Positions 1 to 8,077 of a stretch of DNA of 38,069 nt are shown here, piece by piece; positions within the stretch are counted from its first letter, which is position 1, and every line of letters starts with the position of its first letter. This DNA is from a virus: positions 1 through 38,069 of the IMG/VR virus record IMGVR_UViG_3300044614_000834. One strand, written 5' to 3'. The notes under the pieces are model-generated. The model worked only from the letters and a program-made list of their open reading frames with translations. It was not told the origin of the DNA and did no database searches. Both the position numbers and the translations under genes were made by a program.

Positions 1-1
1 A

Positions 2-304
2 TATACCGATGATACCGAGACGAGTACCACGTCTTATCCTCTTAGCGGTACAAGTGTAATTCTGACAATTTTCAACGGCGATACGAAATTGGTCGAGAAA
101 TCGACCACGGCAGGAACAGTGACGGTTTCCGGCAACCAAGCGTCGGCTACGCTGACGCCGGCAGATACTCGCCTCATAGGCAACGCCGTCTATGAAGACG
201 GCGTTAAGCCGACTTACGAAGTCGAGTTCCGGCAAGCCGGAATAGAGACTACGTGGCTTTACGGTAAACTTAACTTGAAGGGAGGAGATAACGAAGATGC
301 CTGA
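2..304 (+). CDS. C-terminal part of a BppU-like baseplate/tail protein (5' partial)
   Basis: The frame is open from the window edge, so the start is missing; 100 residues are visible. The pattern of a hydrophobic strand (SVILTIFNG), a KLVEKSTTAG turn, a TLTPADT segment and a final YEVEFRQ...W.YGKLNLKGG strand resembles the immunoglobulin-like N-terminal domain of phage baseplate upper proteins (BppU_N), which links receptor-binding proteins to the baseplate. That assignment is inferred from pattern only. The gene ends in TGA inside the start of the next gene (8-bp overlap), so the two are probably translationally coupled. It opens a run of tail genes. Confidence 0.55.
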   Translation, partial: YTDDTETSTTSYPLSGTSVILTIFNGDTKLVEKSTTAGTVTVSGNQASATLTPADTRLIGNAVYEDGVKPTYEVEFRQAGIETTWLYGKLNLKGGDNEDA

Positions 305-458
305 TGTTATCGTAATTCCTGATACAACTAACGGTCCTGATGTAATTGTCATTGTGCAAGAAGGTCCAGTTGGACCGTCAGGCACGGTGATCACATTCGG
401 CACAGCGGCACCATCGGGCGGTAACGATGGTGATATCTATTTACAGTACACTCCATAA
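297..458 (+). CDS. Small hypothetical tail protein, 53 aa
   Basis: This short gene starts at an ATG overlapping the upstream stop and has a good ribosome binding site (GGAGGAG about ten bases upstream). The product begins MPDVIVIPDT, is rich in Val, Ile, Gly and Pro, contains a collagen-like GPVGPSG stretch and ends in GDIYLQYTP. Short phage proteins with a GPxGP segment followed by a GDIYL-type ending occur beside tail fibres, where the ending resembles fibre tip or joint motifs. The function is not known. It lies exactly between two tail genes with no gaps, which supports it being real. Confidence 0.6.
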   Translation: MPDVIVIPDTTNGPDVIVIVQEGPVGPSGTVITFGTAAPSGGNDGDIYLQYTP

Positions 459-472
459 AAGGATAAAGACGA

Positions 473-892
473 ATGGCAATTCAATTTAATGTTGCAACAC
501 GCAACGCAAGGCTTGACACAATCGAAAGCACGAACGGAACGTCGTGTTCGCTGGAGATTCGAAGTGGTACTGTTCCAGCAAACTGTGCAGCAGCAAGAAC
601 CGGAACAGTGCTGGCGACAATCAACCTTCCATCGGACTGGATGGCAGCAGCCTCTTCGGGTGCGAAAGCTATTGCAGGAACATGGCAAGATTTGTCTGCC
701 GATGCTACTGGTACCGCAGGTCATTTCTGCGTCTACAACTCGCAATCGACAAAGGACGGTACGACTTGCTTTATCCAGGGAACAGTTACAGCAACTAGCG
801 GCGGTGGTGACATGGAAGTCTCTTCAACTTCATTCACCGCAGGTCAATCCTTTACTGTCAACACGTTTACCCTGACAGACGGCAACGCTTAA
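473..892 (+). CDS. Phage tail-region structural protein, 139 aa
   Basis: The product starts MAIQFNVATRNARLD and contains SLEIRSGTVP, LPSDWMAAASSGAKA, GTWQDLSADATGTAGHF and a final SFTVNTFTLT strand. I recognise this as a widespread small virion protein of siphoviruses that has no assigned function and is normally found among tail-fibre or neck genes. The sequence is rich in Ala, Thr, Ser and Gly and predicted to be all beta, with no signal peptide or membrane segment. The start is supported by AAGGA nine bases upstream. It ends two bases before the next gene, so it belongs to the same operon. Confidence 0.65.
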   Translation: MAIQFNVATRNARLDTIESTNGTSCSLEIRSGTVPANCAAARTGTVLATINLPSDWMAAASSGAKAIAGTWQDLSADATGTAGHFCVYNSQSTKDGTTCFIQGTVTATSGGGDMEVSSTSFTAGQSFTVNTFTLTDGNA

Positions 893-894
893 CT

Positions 895-1365
895 ATGGAC
901 ATGGCAGCTATTAAAACAGAGATTGCCAAGCCTGAGTATGACGGCCTAAACGATGCTGCTATTGCCGATTTGCTCAACGCGAAGACAGTAACACGCAATC
1001 GTTTAGTCCCAACGTGGGAAGTCAAAAAGCATGCAATCGAAAACCAGTATTGGTCTGCCATTGTCATGGCTACCGAGCCAGGCAACCCGCTTGCGATACC
1101 TGCCGAGAGTCTCGTCACTGTTCGCGGTCTAGCGATTGCGGCAAGAGATTGGATTGACGATACGTCAGGCAAGATACTGACAATCGATTTTGCTTTAGCT
1201 TCGGTGCAAACGCTTGTGGGTGGTTTAGTGCTGACTGGATTGATGACGCAAGCACAAGCAACATCATTAGCAGCACTAGGAACGGAAACGGTTTCGTTTG
1301 TTTCGATTGTCGGTGCGGTGAAGATTGGTTCTCATCACATAAGCGAGGCACGCAATGCCCAGTAA
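895..1365 (+). CDS. Hypothetical phage tail-region protein, 156 aa
   Basis: The product begins MDMAAIKTEIAKPEYDGLNDAAIADLLNAKTVTRNR. This resembles the N-terminal helical segment of a common phage protein family in which the first residues read L..EL..p.Y.GlsD...A..LN. The remainder is helical, with no catalytic motif or membrane segment visible. The family lies beside tail-fibre genes in many siphoviruses and its role is unknown. The ATG follows the upstream stop by two bases without an obvious Shine-Dalgarno, which suggests translational coupling. A second ATG at 901 is possible. The 3' end overlaps the next gene by 11 bp. Confidence 0.6.
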   Translation: MDMAAIKTEIAKPEYDGLNDAAIADLLNAKTVTRNRLVPTWEVKKHAIENQYWSAIVMATEPGNPLAIPAESLVTVRGLAIAARDWIDDTSGKILTIDFALASVQTLVGGLVLTGLMTQAQATSLAALGTETVSFVSIVGAVKIGSHHISEARNAQ

Positions 1366-1846
1366 AGTTTACAGAGCAGTCGAAACTCCAGTCGTCTTTC
1401 GCGATAGCGGTGGCGATGTTGTTATCACGCTGAACAACCTAGGATTCGGTGCGGGTCGTGTTTCTGCTCGTTATGACCGTGGAGCAGGTAGCCAAGCAGA
1501 ACCACATGAAGTGATTGGAGTCTTTCAGTTTGAAACTGCACCAGCACTTGGTGAAGCTGTCGAGTTGTATTTGTTCCAAAGTGATGGCACCTACATGGAT
1601 GGAACGCTGGGCACTTCGGACGCTGCACTGACAGCGGACAAGAGACGCAACGGAATACTAATCGGTGCTGTGATTGTAGATACCACATCAACAGCGACCG
1701 ATATCATTGCACGTTTCCAGAACGTACCAATCACTAGCCGATACTATTCCATCGGTGTCTGGAACGCATCGGCAGGTGACAACTTAGAGAACACAGCCAA
1801 CGCTTCTAGAGTCATCGTTACTCCAATGCCACCAGAGGCTCAATAA
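1355..1846 (+). CDS. Hypothetical virion protein of the tail-fibre region, 163 aa
   Basis: The product has the layout of a known but uncharacterised phage family: an early LGFGAGRVSARYDRGAGSQ segment, then VELYLFQSDGTYMDGTLGTSDAALTADKRRN, then a late SRYYSIGVWN strand and a final VTPMPPEAQ. The conserved DGT.DG.LGTADAAL-like core makes me confident of the family but not of the function; it is probably a fibre-associated or neck structural protein. It is all-beta in character with no signal peptide. The start overlaps the upstream gene, and the gene ends one base before the glycine-rich adhesin gene, so the three are coupled. Confidence 0.62.
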   Translation: MPSKVYRAVETPVVFRDSGGDVVITLNNLGFGAGRVSARYDRGAGSQAEPHEVIGVFQFETAPALGEAVELYLFQSDGTYMDGTLGTSDAALTADKRRNGILIGAVIVDTTSTATDIIARFQNVPITSRYYSIGVWNASAGDNLENTANASRVIVTPMPPEAQ

Positions 1847-1847
1847 C

Positions 1848-3158
1848 ATGCTGCTGACATCCACCAGCGATAAAATCCGATTGGTCACTTCCGTAGCTGG
1901 TGATGTTCGCGTGCAAGCTAGCTACGTGGACCTCTCTGGTAGTACGGTTACACCTGGACGGCTTAACAGTTCTATCAGCACAGCCGCGACGACCGATATA
2001 GTTGCAAGCCCTGCGAGTAGCACGCAACGAAAAATAAAGTACGTTTCCATTTGGAACGACTCTAGCAGTTCAGCTAATTCGGTTACAGTGCAACACACCG
2101 ACGGGACGACAGTCGTTGATATTTATGTCGTCAGTCTGCCAAGCCAATCAGGATTGGTCTACGTCGATGGGCAAGGCTGGACAGTAACGGGCAATTCTAG
2201 ACCGACAAACATTCAAACCTTTTCCGCAAGTGGCACATGGAACAAGCCGACCAGCTTTAACCCTCGCGTTGTGATGGTTCGCGTCTGGGGTGCAGGTGGC
2301 GGCGGTGGCGGAGGTTCTTCGCTGGCAACTGCGACCGTTACCAAGGGCGGCGGGGGAGGCGGCGGTGGTTGCTTTGTCGAGCGGATTTTCTTGGCCTCGG
2401 ACCTTGCCAATGACGTATCGGTGACCATCGGTGCAGGTGGCTCGGCGGGCACGGGTGCAACGGCTGGTGGATCGGGCGGCGATGGTGGCGTCGGCGGCAA
2501 CACGACATTCGGCTCACTGCTGACCGGCTATGGCGGCGGCGGCGGAAGAGGCGGGCAAAACTCTGCGCTTGCAACTGGCGGCGGGGGTGGTGGCGGCGGG
2601 CACTCTGCCGGTCAAACAGCCACCGCAGCGGTGGGCGGCAACGGGGGGCAGCCAATTTCGTCCGGGCCGGGTTTCGACATTCAAGGCGTCACGGGGGCGG
2701 TTGGCTCGGGTAATAGTTATTACGGTCACTTCGGCGGTGGCGGCGGTGGCGGCTCGACAAATGCTGCCGCTTCAACCTCTGGCGGCGGCTCGCTTTTTGG
2801 CGGCGGTGGCGGCGGTTCGGGCGGTGGAACAAGCGCAGTTCCTGCGGCAACCAGCCCGACGACCGGCGGCGGTTTTAGCTCGTCTGTTGGCGGCGGGGGC
2901 GCGGCGGGCGTCTCAGCGGGCACGAGCGGCCCGGCACCTCTGCCCGGCGATGCGGGCGGGGCCACCAACGGCACAACGGGCGGCGCGGGCGGCGGCGGTG
3001 GTGGCTCGACTGTGCAGGCAAACGCGAGTGGGGCAGCGGGCGGCGCGGGCGGGCTTGGTGGCGGCGGTGGCGGTGGTGGTGGTCGCGGTAGCAACCCGGG
3101 TCTTGGTGGTGCTGGCGGCATTGGTGGCGCTGGATACTGTGTCGTAATCTCTTGGTAA
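1848..3158 (+). CDS. Glycine-rich tail fibre/adhesin-like protein, 436 aa (paralogue 1)
   Basis: The product has a non-repetitive N-terminal domain of about 130 residues (LTSTSDKIR, ASYVDLSGSTVTP, WNDSSSSAN, HTDGTT, a GW segment). A short FSASGTWNKP strand follows, and then a C-terminal half of long Gly runs broken by short Ala, Ser or Thr segments, ending in YCVVISW. Gly-rich domains after a TFxxsGTWtkP strand are typical of phage adhesins. In T-even gp38-type tips such runs form polyglycine II sandwiches; that structure is inference here. The Gly half uses GGC and GGT heavily and is much more GC-rich than its surroundings. A paralogue follows directly, so this is a tandem duplication. Confidence 0.75.
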   Translation: MLLTSTSDKIRLVTSVAGDVRVQASYVDLSGSTVTPGRLNSSISTAATTDIVASPASSTQRKIKYVSIWNDSSSSANSVTVQHTDGTTVVDIYVVSLPSQSGLVYVDGQGWTVTGNSRPTNIQTFSASGTWNKPTSFNPRVVMVRVWGAGGGGGGGSSLATATVTKGGGGGGGGCFVERIFLASDLANDVSVTIGAGGSAGTGATAGGSGGDGGVGGNTTFGSLLTGYGGGGGRGGQNSALATGGGGGGGGHSAGQTATAAVGGNGGQPISSGPGFDIQGVTGAVGSGNSYYGHFGGGGGGGSTNAAASTSGGGSLFGGGGGGSGGGTSAVPAATSPTTGGGFSSSVGGGGAAGVSAGTSGPAPLPGDAGGATNGTTGGAGGGGGGSTVQANASGAAGGAGGLGGGGGGGGGRGSNPGLGGAGGIGGAGYCVVISW

Positions 3159-3164
3159 TAAAAA

Positions 3165-4463
3165 ATGTACCTAACGTCAACCAGCGACAAAATCAGAGTC
3201 ACAACAAGTTCATCGAACAGCGTCCTAGTTCACGCTTCCTATGTGGACCTGTCCGGTAGTACGGTTACACCTGACAGGCTCAACACGAGCATAGCAGCGG
3301 CAACCACAACTGACGTAGTGGGCAGCCCTAGTGGGAGCGATAGCCGAGTCGTAAAGTTTCTATCGGTATGGAACGACCACAATTCAGCGGCTCAGACAAT
3401 TACAGTGCTGCATACGGATGGAACAACGACGGCGGATTTGTGGAGCGGTAGCATTCCTGCCCAGTCAGGATTGATTTTCGACGAAGCAAGCGGGTGGAAG
3501 GTGTCATCTCCGTTCCCTTCGGCGGACATTCAGACTTTTGATGCCCCGGGTGGAACGTGGACCAAGCCGACCGGTCCTCGCACCGGGCTGACCCTTATCC
3601 GGCTGTGGGGCGGTGGAGGCGGCGGCGGAGGCGGCGCGTCTCTGGCAACTGCCGTTGTCGCTAAAGGTGGATCGGGCGGCGGCGGGGGGCTGTGCGCCAG
3701 TCAGATTTTCCCGACCGATTCTCTGCCCGAAAAATTAACTGTCGTGATCGGATTGGGCGGCGGTGGTGGTGGTGGCGGCACGGCTGGCGCAGCGGGCTTG
3801 AATCCGCTTTTTGGATCTCCGTCGTATGTTCGGGCCACGACTTACACGCTACTTTTCGCCTATGGCGGGGCTGCGGGGACTGGCGGTGCGATCAGCGCCG
3901 CGACTTCCAACGGCGGCACCGGGGCGGGCACTCATAGCGCCACCCAGGGAACCATAAGCAGCGCGGGTGCTGCGGGGCAACCAACAAACGGCAGCAATTC
4001 GACTGCGTTTGGTCCCACTTGGGAAGGCGGCGCGGGCGGTGGCGGGTCCAGCAACAGCGCAACCGTGCCCTTGGTGACTGCCGGCGGCACTGCCCGGTGG
4101 GGTGGCGGTGGCGGCGGATCTGGCGGGTGTCACAGCAGCACCCCCGCAACCGTAGACGCATCGGCAGGCGGCGGCACAGGCAACAGCGTTGGCGCTACGG
4201 CGGGCGGGCTGGGTGGCGCAGCGGGCGCAAGCGGCGCATCACCGACCCCAGGCGCGAATGGCGCTGCCACGGACGGCATCGTCGGCGGCACAGGCGGAGG
4301 TGGTGGCGGAACGACTGTCACGGCATCTACTGCGGGCGCAAACGGCGGCAACGGGGGCAAAGGTGGCGGCGGCGGAGGCGGCGGCGGGTGCGGCATGAAC
4401 CCCGGCGTCGGTGGCCGGGGTGGCAACGGAGGCGGCGGCTATGGGATCATAATATCATGGTGA
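3165..4463 (+). CDS. Glycine-rich tail fibre/adhesin-like protein, 432 aa (paralogue 2)
   Basis: This is a full-length paralogue of the preceding gene. The N-terminus again reads LTSTSDKIR and ASYVDLSGSTVTP, followed by WND, HTDGTTTADLW, QSGL and a FDAPGGTWTKP strand, then polyglycine runs and a final YGIIISW. DNA identity is highest over the ASYVDLSGSTVTP segment (near 3237-3275 compared with 1917-1955), while the Gly-rich halves differ in loop content. Such pairs could give alternative receptor specificities or a hetero-oligomeric tip; that is inference. It begins six bases after its twin, and its stop overlaps the next start by seven bases. Confidence 0.75.
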   Translation: MYLTSTSDKIRVTTSSSNSVLVHASYVDLSGSTVTPDRLNTSIAAATTTDVVGSPSGSDSRVVKFLSVWNDHNSAAQTITVLHTDGTTTADLWSGSIPAQSGLIFDEASGWKVSSPFPSADIQTFDAPGGTWTKPTGPRTGLTLIRLWGGGGGGGGGASLATAVVAKGGSGGGGGLCASQIFPTDSLPEKLTVVIGLGGGGGGGGTAGAAGLNPLFGSPSYVRATTYTLLFAYGGAAGTGGAISAATSNGGTGAGTHSATQGTISSAGAAGQPTNGSNSTAFGPTWEGGAGGGGSSNSATVPLVTAGGTARWGGGGGGSGGCHSSTPATVDASAGGGTGNSVGATAGGLGGAAGASGASPTPGANGAATDGIVGGTGGGGGGTTVTASTAGANGGNGGKGGGGGGGGGCGMNPGVGGRGGNGGGGYGIIISW

Positions 4464-4654
4464 CACGTTGGGCGTTACTGACAGCATCAGGTCAAGTCTT
4501 TAACGTGTGTGTTTGGGATGGGATCGAGGCTTGGACTGCACCGGTCCATTTGACTGTTATTGAATGTCCCGATTACGCCGGTCCTGGTTGGCAATACGTC
4601 GATTCGGAGTGGTCTTTGATTCCTCCTCCTGTTGAAGAAGGTGGGGGCGACTAA
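4457..4654 (+). CDS. Small tail-fibre-associated protein, 65 aa
   Basis: The ATG lies inside the last codons of the adhesin gene. The product reads RWALLTASGQVFNVCVWDG, then a PVHLTVIEC strand, GPGWQYVDSEW and a proline-rich end. This is the pattern of a very common small phage protein (a.id..G.VvNvivwDG...w.pp.g...v......G.Gw.y.dG.f..p) encoded next to tail fibres, sometimes fused to them or acting as an assembly factor. The match is by pattern only. The stop codon is immediately followed by the ATG of the next gene, consistent with coupled translation. Confidence 0.65.
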   Translation: MVTRWALLTASGQVFNVCVWDGIEAWTAPVHLTVIECPDYAGPGWQYVDSEWSLIPPPVEEGGGD

Positions 4655-6715
4655 ATGGCGCGGATCGGTGCGTTTGATCGACATCTAGAACCGTTAGCAT
4701 GGTGGGAAGCAGAACTGATTCCTGCGGGCTGGTACGTCGATGAATTGCTCGTCGAGCCAGCTTCAGGTGTAACAGGTACGCTGACCGCGACGCTTGGTAG
4801 TGCAACTCTGTCGGCTACAGGCACCGGACCTAGCACCTTATCCGCGATTGTTATCCCGAGCTCGAACAACCCGAGCTACCGGAGTGGGTTCTATTCACCG
4901 AGACGTGGTGGCACACCAAAGTATGCAAGCCTGTGGGATGGGTGCTTGGGTGCTTGGGCACCTAGTCTTGGTGCGACTGGTGGGAGGCTGTTCGATCATT
5001 CGGTGTACCAGAATCACGGTACGTTGACGAATATGGAGTCGTCGGACTGGTTAGTTAGTCAGGGCAAGCTATGCCTAGACTTCGAGACAGATGACTTCGT
5101 AAACATTCCCATGTCGGATGCAAATGTTTTAGGGGCTATCACTCTGGCAGCATGGGTAAACGTAAAGTCTGTTGCGTTGCATCATTTTTTTGGAAAACAC
5201 GCGGGCAACGGAGCTACTGCGAATCCATTCGACTTTCGCACCGATACCTCTGGCAACGATTTAGCCTTAGTACGTGCGAATGCTGGTGGCTATGTCTTGC
5301 ACACTGGGCCTGTAATTCCAGCAGTAAATACTTGGACACATATTGGGGTGACTTCCACTGGAGTCGCTACAGATGACCCTGTATTTTACGTAAACGGAAT
5401 TCCGACTGTCGGCAGCGTACTTTTAGGCTCTCTCTCTGGCCAAGTGACTGGTTCAGGTGCACCTGTTAGACTTGGTAGACGAGACGATGGGGCAGTGCAA
5501 TTAGCCGGTCTGGGTGACGATTATCGCATTTACAACAGAGTTTTATCGAGTAAAGAAATGCGGCTGCTCGCGAGTCGTCGCGGCATCGCATACGAGCGTG
5601 CAAGTAGAAAGCTGTCTTTATTTTCTGCTCCTGCTCCAACTGGTTCGGTATCAAGCACGTTAGCCAACGCCACCCTTTCCTCGTCGGGCACGTTAGCAAG
5701 TGGGTTGAATGGTACGGTATCGGCAGTGTTAGCCGATGCAACGCTGTCGGCAACTGGCACGTTGACCAACGCTGCCACAGGTAGCTTATCAAGTACGTTA
5801 GCCGATGCAAGTTTGTCCTCGTCGGGCACTGTCGGAAGTGGCTTAACGGCAACAGTATCTGTTACACTAGCAGCGGCAACGCTGTCGGCTTCTGGCACGC
5901 TTGCGGCTGGCCTGAGCGGAACGGTAACACGCACACTCGATAATGCTTCGCTATCTAGTTCTGGTACGCTTGCGGCTGGCTTAACTGGTAGCACGAATAC
6001 TACACTCGCAAACGCAACGCTATCGTCTAGCGGAACAATTGGAAGCGGATTAACAGGTTCGGTTTCATCGACCCTGGCCCAAGTCACTTGCTCATCAACT
6101 GGCACACTTACGGCTGGACTTAGTGGTAGCGTTACCAGAACACTTGCAAACGTCACTTCCTCGGCAACTGGTACACTTGCTGCGGGTGCAAGTGGAACGG
6201 TATCACGCACACTCGATAATACTTCGCTATCGTCCACAGGTGGTGCGGCTGGTTCCGTAACTGGTTCCGTTTCGGCAAGCCTAGCGGCTGTTACCTGCTC
6301 GTCGTCTGCAACGCTTGCGGCTGGACTAAGTGGTACGGTTACAAGGACACTCGCTGACGTTGTTTCGTCAGCAACCGGCACATTAGCTGCCGGTGCATCA
6401 GGTTCGGTAACGCGAACCCTTGCAAGTGCCACTCTAGTATCGACTGGTACATTTAGCCCAGGGCTGACGGCACAAGTCAACCGAGCACTTGATTCGTGCG
6501 TTGTCTCGTCGTCTGCTACAGTTGCAAACGGTGCTACTGGAACTCTATCGGTTCAACTTGCGTCTGCAACTTTGCAGAGTGGTAATGTTGCTCTGGGTGG
6601 CTTCCGGCTGAAGGTTGCGGGTGAATGGAAAGATGCGATGGCTTTTGTAAAAGTAACCGGCACTTGGAAGAGTGCGACACCTTTCGTAAAAGTCAGCGGG
6701 GTTTGGAAACAGTGA
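4655..6715 (+). CDS. Tail spike/fibre with LamG-like domain and 23-residue tandem repeats, 686 aa
   Basis: The N-terminal part contains one early copy of the repeat (about residues 38-62). Residues 88-310 form a LamG/concanavalin-like jelly roll (LGAWAPSLGATGGRLFDHSVYQNHGTL, ITLAAWV, WTHIGVTSTG, DDYRIYNRVLSSKEM), a fold that often binds carbohydrate. Residues about 330-650 are 14 degenerate 23-residue repeats of the type G-[ST]-[VL]-x-x-x-L-A-x-x-[TS]-x-S-x-[TS]-G-T-L. The end (FRLKVAGEWKDAMAFVKV..TWKSATPFVKV..VWKQ) carries the W-K-x-A-x-x-F-V-K-V motif common at phage fibre C-termini. It is probably a surface-binding stalk and head. The stop overlaps the GTG of the small terminase gene. Confidence 0.75.
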   Translation: MARIGAFDRHLEPLAWWEAELIPAGWYVDELLVEPASGVTGTLTATLGSATLSATGTGPSTLSAIVIPSSNNPSYRSGFYSPRRGGTPKYASLWDGCLGAWAPSLGATGGRLFDHSVYQNHGTLTNMESSDWLVSQGKLCLDFETDDFVNIPMSDANVLGAITLAAWVNVKSVALHHFFGKHAGNGATANPFDFRTDTSGNDLALVRANAGGYVLHTGPVIPAVNTWTHIGVTSTGVATDDPVFYVNGIPTVGSVLLGSLSGQVTGSGAPVRLGRRDDGAVQLAGLGDDYRIYNRVLSSKEMRLLASRRGIAYERASRKLSLFSAPAPTGSVSSTLANATLSSSGTLASGLNGTVSAVLADATLSATGTLTNAATGSLSSTLADASLSSSGTVGSGLTATVSVTLAAATLSASGTLAAGLSGTVTRTLDNASLSSSGTLAAGLTGSTNTTLANATLSSSGTIGSGLTGSVSSTLAQVTCSSTGTLTAGLSGSVTRTLANVTSSATGTLAAGASGTVSRTLDNTSLSSTGGAAGSVTGSVSASLAAVTCSSSATLAAGLSGTVTRTLADVVSSATGTLAAGASGSVTRTLASATLVSTGTFSPGLTAQVNRALDSCVVSSSATVANGATGTLSVQLASATLQSGNVALGGFRLKVAGEWKDAMAFVKVTGTWKSATPFVKVSGVWKQ
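5642..6607 (+). repeat. Fourteen tandem 69-bp repeats inside the spike gene
   Basis: Each unit encodes 23 residues of the form GTVSATLADATLSATGTLAAG with variation. Copies alternate between Ser-rich and Thr-Arg-Thr-bearing types (for example SVTRTL and TVSRTLD), and the final copy is truncated. The array is exactly in frame with no stop on the plus strand, and a long antisense reading frame across it is a by-product of the repetition. Such arrays can change copy number by recombination and so alter stalk length. Confidence 0.85.
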
Positions 6716-7437
6716 CTTCTGACGCCGATTTAAGCTGGCAAATATATCGTGCAACGCTAAAGCATGGCGACGAAGCCAAAGTGGCCGAGGAACTCGGCCT
6801 TTCGCCGTTCGCCTTGAAGCAATTGTTAGCTGACGATCCCGTATTGCGGAACGCAATGGATGCTGCCTTAGCAGACAGGCTTCCGGCAGTTCTAAACGAC
6901 CTATCAGACGAGTCCAAAGCAATCTGGGCCAGTTTGTCGGGTCCGGTTACGGACGACGCCAAGCAAGCGGCTATGATTGCTCTGGCAGGAAAAGGAGAAC
7001 GGGAGCGTAAGAAGCTGTTGGCCTGGGCTTTGCTAAACAATAATTTTGATGTAACCGGGGCATGCCGGAATCTGAAAGTCGGTGTGAGAGAATACGAGCG
7101 ATGGATCAAACAAGATCCGGAGTTTGCTGAGATGATTGCCGATATCCAGGCAGCCAAGCGGCATTTTGTCGAAGGCCGGTTGATGGGTTTGGTTTCCGCC
7201 GGCAGTGAGCGTGCTACGCTCTTTGCCGCCGAAAGACTAATGAAAGACGTGTACGGACAGAAAATTGAGCATACAGGTACGGTCAACGTAAACCATGCTT
7301 CCATCGATCTAGGCCGACTGCCGGTGGCGGTCAAGGCGCAAATCTTCGAGTTGCTGGAGTCGTCTGGCGTCATAGACCCCGACGGCTTGCTCGCATACGA
7401 CGCGGTCGATGCAGAAGCCGTGAAACGGCTTACTTAA
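6712..7437 (+). CDS. Putative terminase small subunit (DNA-binding, helix-turn-helix), 241 aa
   Basis: I chose the GTG at 6712 because it overlaps the upstream TGA by four bases (GTGA); the upstream open frame is out of phase within the spike gene. Two helix-turn-helix-like segments are visible: one near residues 15-45 (KVAEELGLSPFALKQLLADDP) and one near 112-140 (DVTGACRNLKVGVREYERWIKQDPEFAEMI). A helical region follows with SERATLFAAERLMKDVYGQKIEHTGTVNVNH. That second half has the N.t.ACr...vs...vyrWlk.Dp.F...........A.....Lk...yg.k.ehtG pattern of phage small terminases, which recognise pac or cos DNA for the large subunit. The large subunit lies 8.4 kb away. Confidence 0.65.
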   Translation: MTSDADLSWQIYRATLKHGDEAKVAEELGLSPFALKQLLADDPVLRNAMDAALADRLPAVLNDLSDESKAIWASLSGPVTDDAKQAAMIALAGKGERERKKLLAWALLNNNFDVTGACRNLKVGVREYERWIKQDPEFAEMIADIQAAKRHFVEGRLMGLVSAGSERATLFAAERLMKDVYGQKIEHTGTVNVNHASIDLGRLPVAVKAQIFELLESSGVIDPDGLLAYDAVDAEAVKRLT

Positions 7438-7775
7438 TCCCCCAAAAGTTTAGCCAGATCGAGCTTTACCGGCACCCGTTGCACGACTTCCTCTTCTCCA
7501 AAAAGCGACGGCGCGTAATGAATCACGGCACCCAGATCCCCATTCGTTACACGAATCCAAGTGCTGTTTTCGTAAATTCGGGGCTCCGCATTGCCGCCAC
7601 TGGCGGTAAATGCAGCCACGGCTTTCTTTAGCTGGTCCGCAGTTAATTGGGTCCCATACGGACTTCCCCCAAATACGTTGATCGTACAATCAATCCCCAC
7701 ATCCCCGATATCCAATGTCTCCAGCTTGTCAGCTAATTCACGTAACTGGACTGCTAGCTTGGTTATTCGTTCCAT
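7434..7775 (-). CDS. Hypothetical protein, 113 aa
   Basis: I place the start at ATG 7775 rather than the upstream TTG at 7793. It follows GGAAAG within a normal distance and overlaps the end of the upstream gene by 13 bp. The product opens with a helix of coiled-coil type (RITKLAVQLRELADKLETL), then has mixed segments (CTINVFGGSPYG, STWIRVTNGDLGAVIHYA) and ends in VKLDLAKLLGD. No family is recognised. It is the last gene of the minus-strand block and overlaps the small terminase gene tail to tail by four bases. Confidence 0.6.
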   Translation of the reverse strand: MERITKLAVQLRELADKLETLDIGDVGIDCTINVFGGSPYGTQLTADQLKKAVAAFTASGGNAEPRIYENSTWIRVTNGDLGAVIHYAPSLFGEEEVVQRVPVKLDLAKLLGD

Positions 7776-8077
7776 TTTTTCAGTTCTTTCCAATTGTTGT
7801 TTTGTCGGCCAAGCCGACGACTATGAAATTCTGCCCGTCTGTTTTGCTTAGTCATAGTAGGGCTATTAGTGACATTCACCAGCACAGTCAGCAAGACAAC
7901 GGCATCGCAGTCGTCTTTCTTGCAGACATAGCTGTACAAGAAATCCCGAACATGGAATTCCTCGTTCGAGTCAACGAGTTGACATAAACGAAAAATTCTC
8001 TCTTCCGGTATTTTGACCTCGCCTTGAACTCTTTGTTCAAGGCGGTCGTATGCATGGTCGCTGATTACGAGATACAT
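7763..8077 (-). CDS. Hypothetical protein, 104 aa
   Basis: The product begins MYLVISDHAYDRLEQRV. This HA.eRl.qR-type opening also occurs in small phage proteins and some toxin-like (RelE or DUF4258-like) families, but the catalytic residues cannot be confirmed. It continues with KIPEERIFRLCQLVD and a strand pair (EEFHVRDFLYSYVC, DAVVLLTVLVNVTN), and has a strongly basic C-terminus (MTKQNRRAEFHSRRLGRQNNNWKELKKW) that could contact nucleic acid. It overlaps both neighbours by 13 bp, so the minus-strand genes are tightly coupled. The function is unknown. Confidence 0.6.
   Translation of the reverse strand: MYLVISDHAYDRLEQRVQGEVKIPEERIFRLCQLVDSNEEFHVRDFLYSYVCKKDDCDAVVLLTVLVNVTNSPTMTKQNRRAEFHSRRLGRQNNNWKELKKWNE

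Noticed and set aside
2213-4426. Antisense proline-rich and plus-strand out-of-frame Arg/Ala-rich frames
   Set aside because: They are shadows of polyglycine codons (GGC/GGT) in other frames.
5530-6480. Antisense 316-codon frame across the spike repeats
   Set aside because: It is a by-product of the 69-bp repeat; the plus-strand reading is a recognisable fibre stalk.
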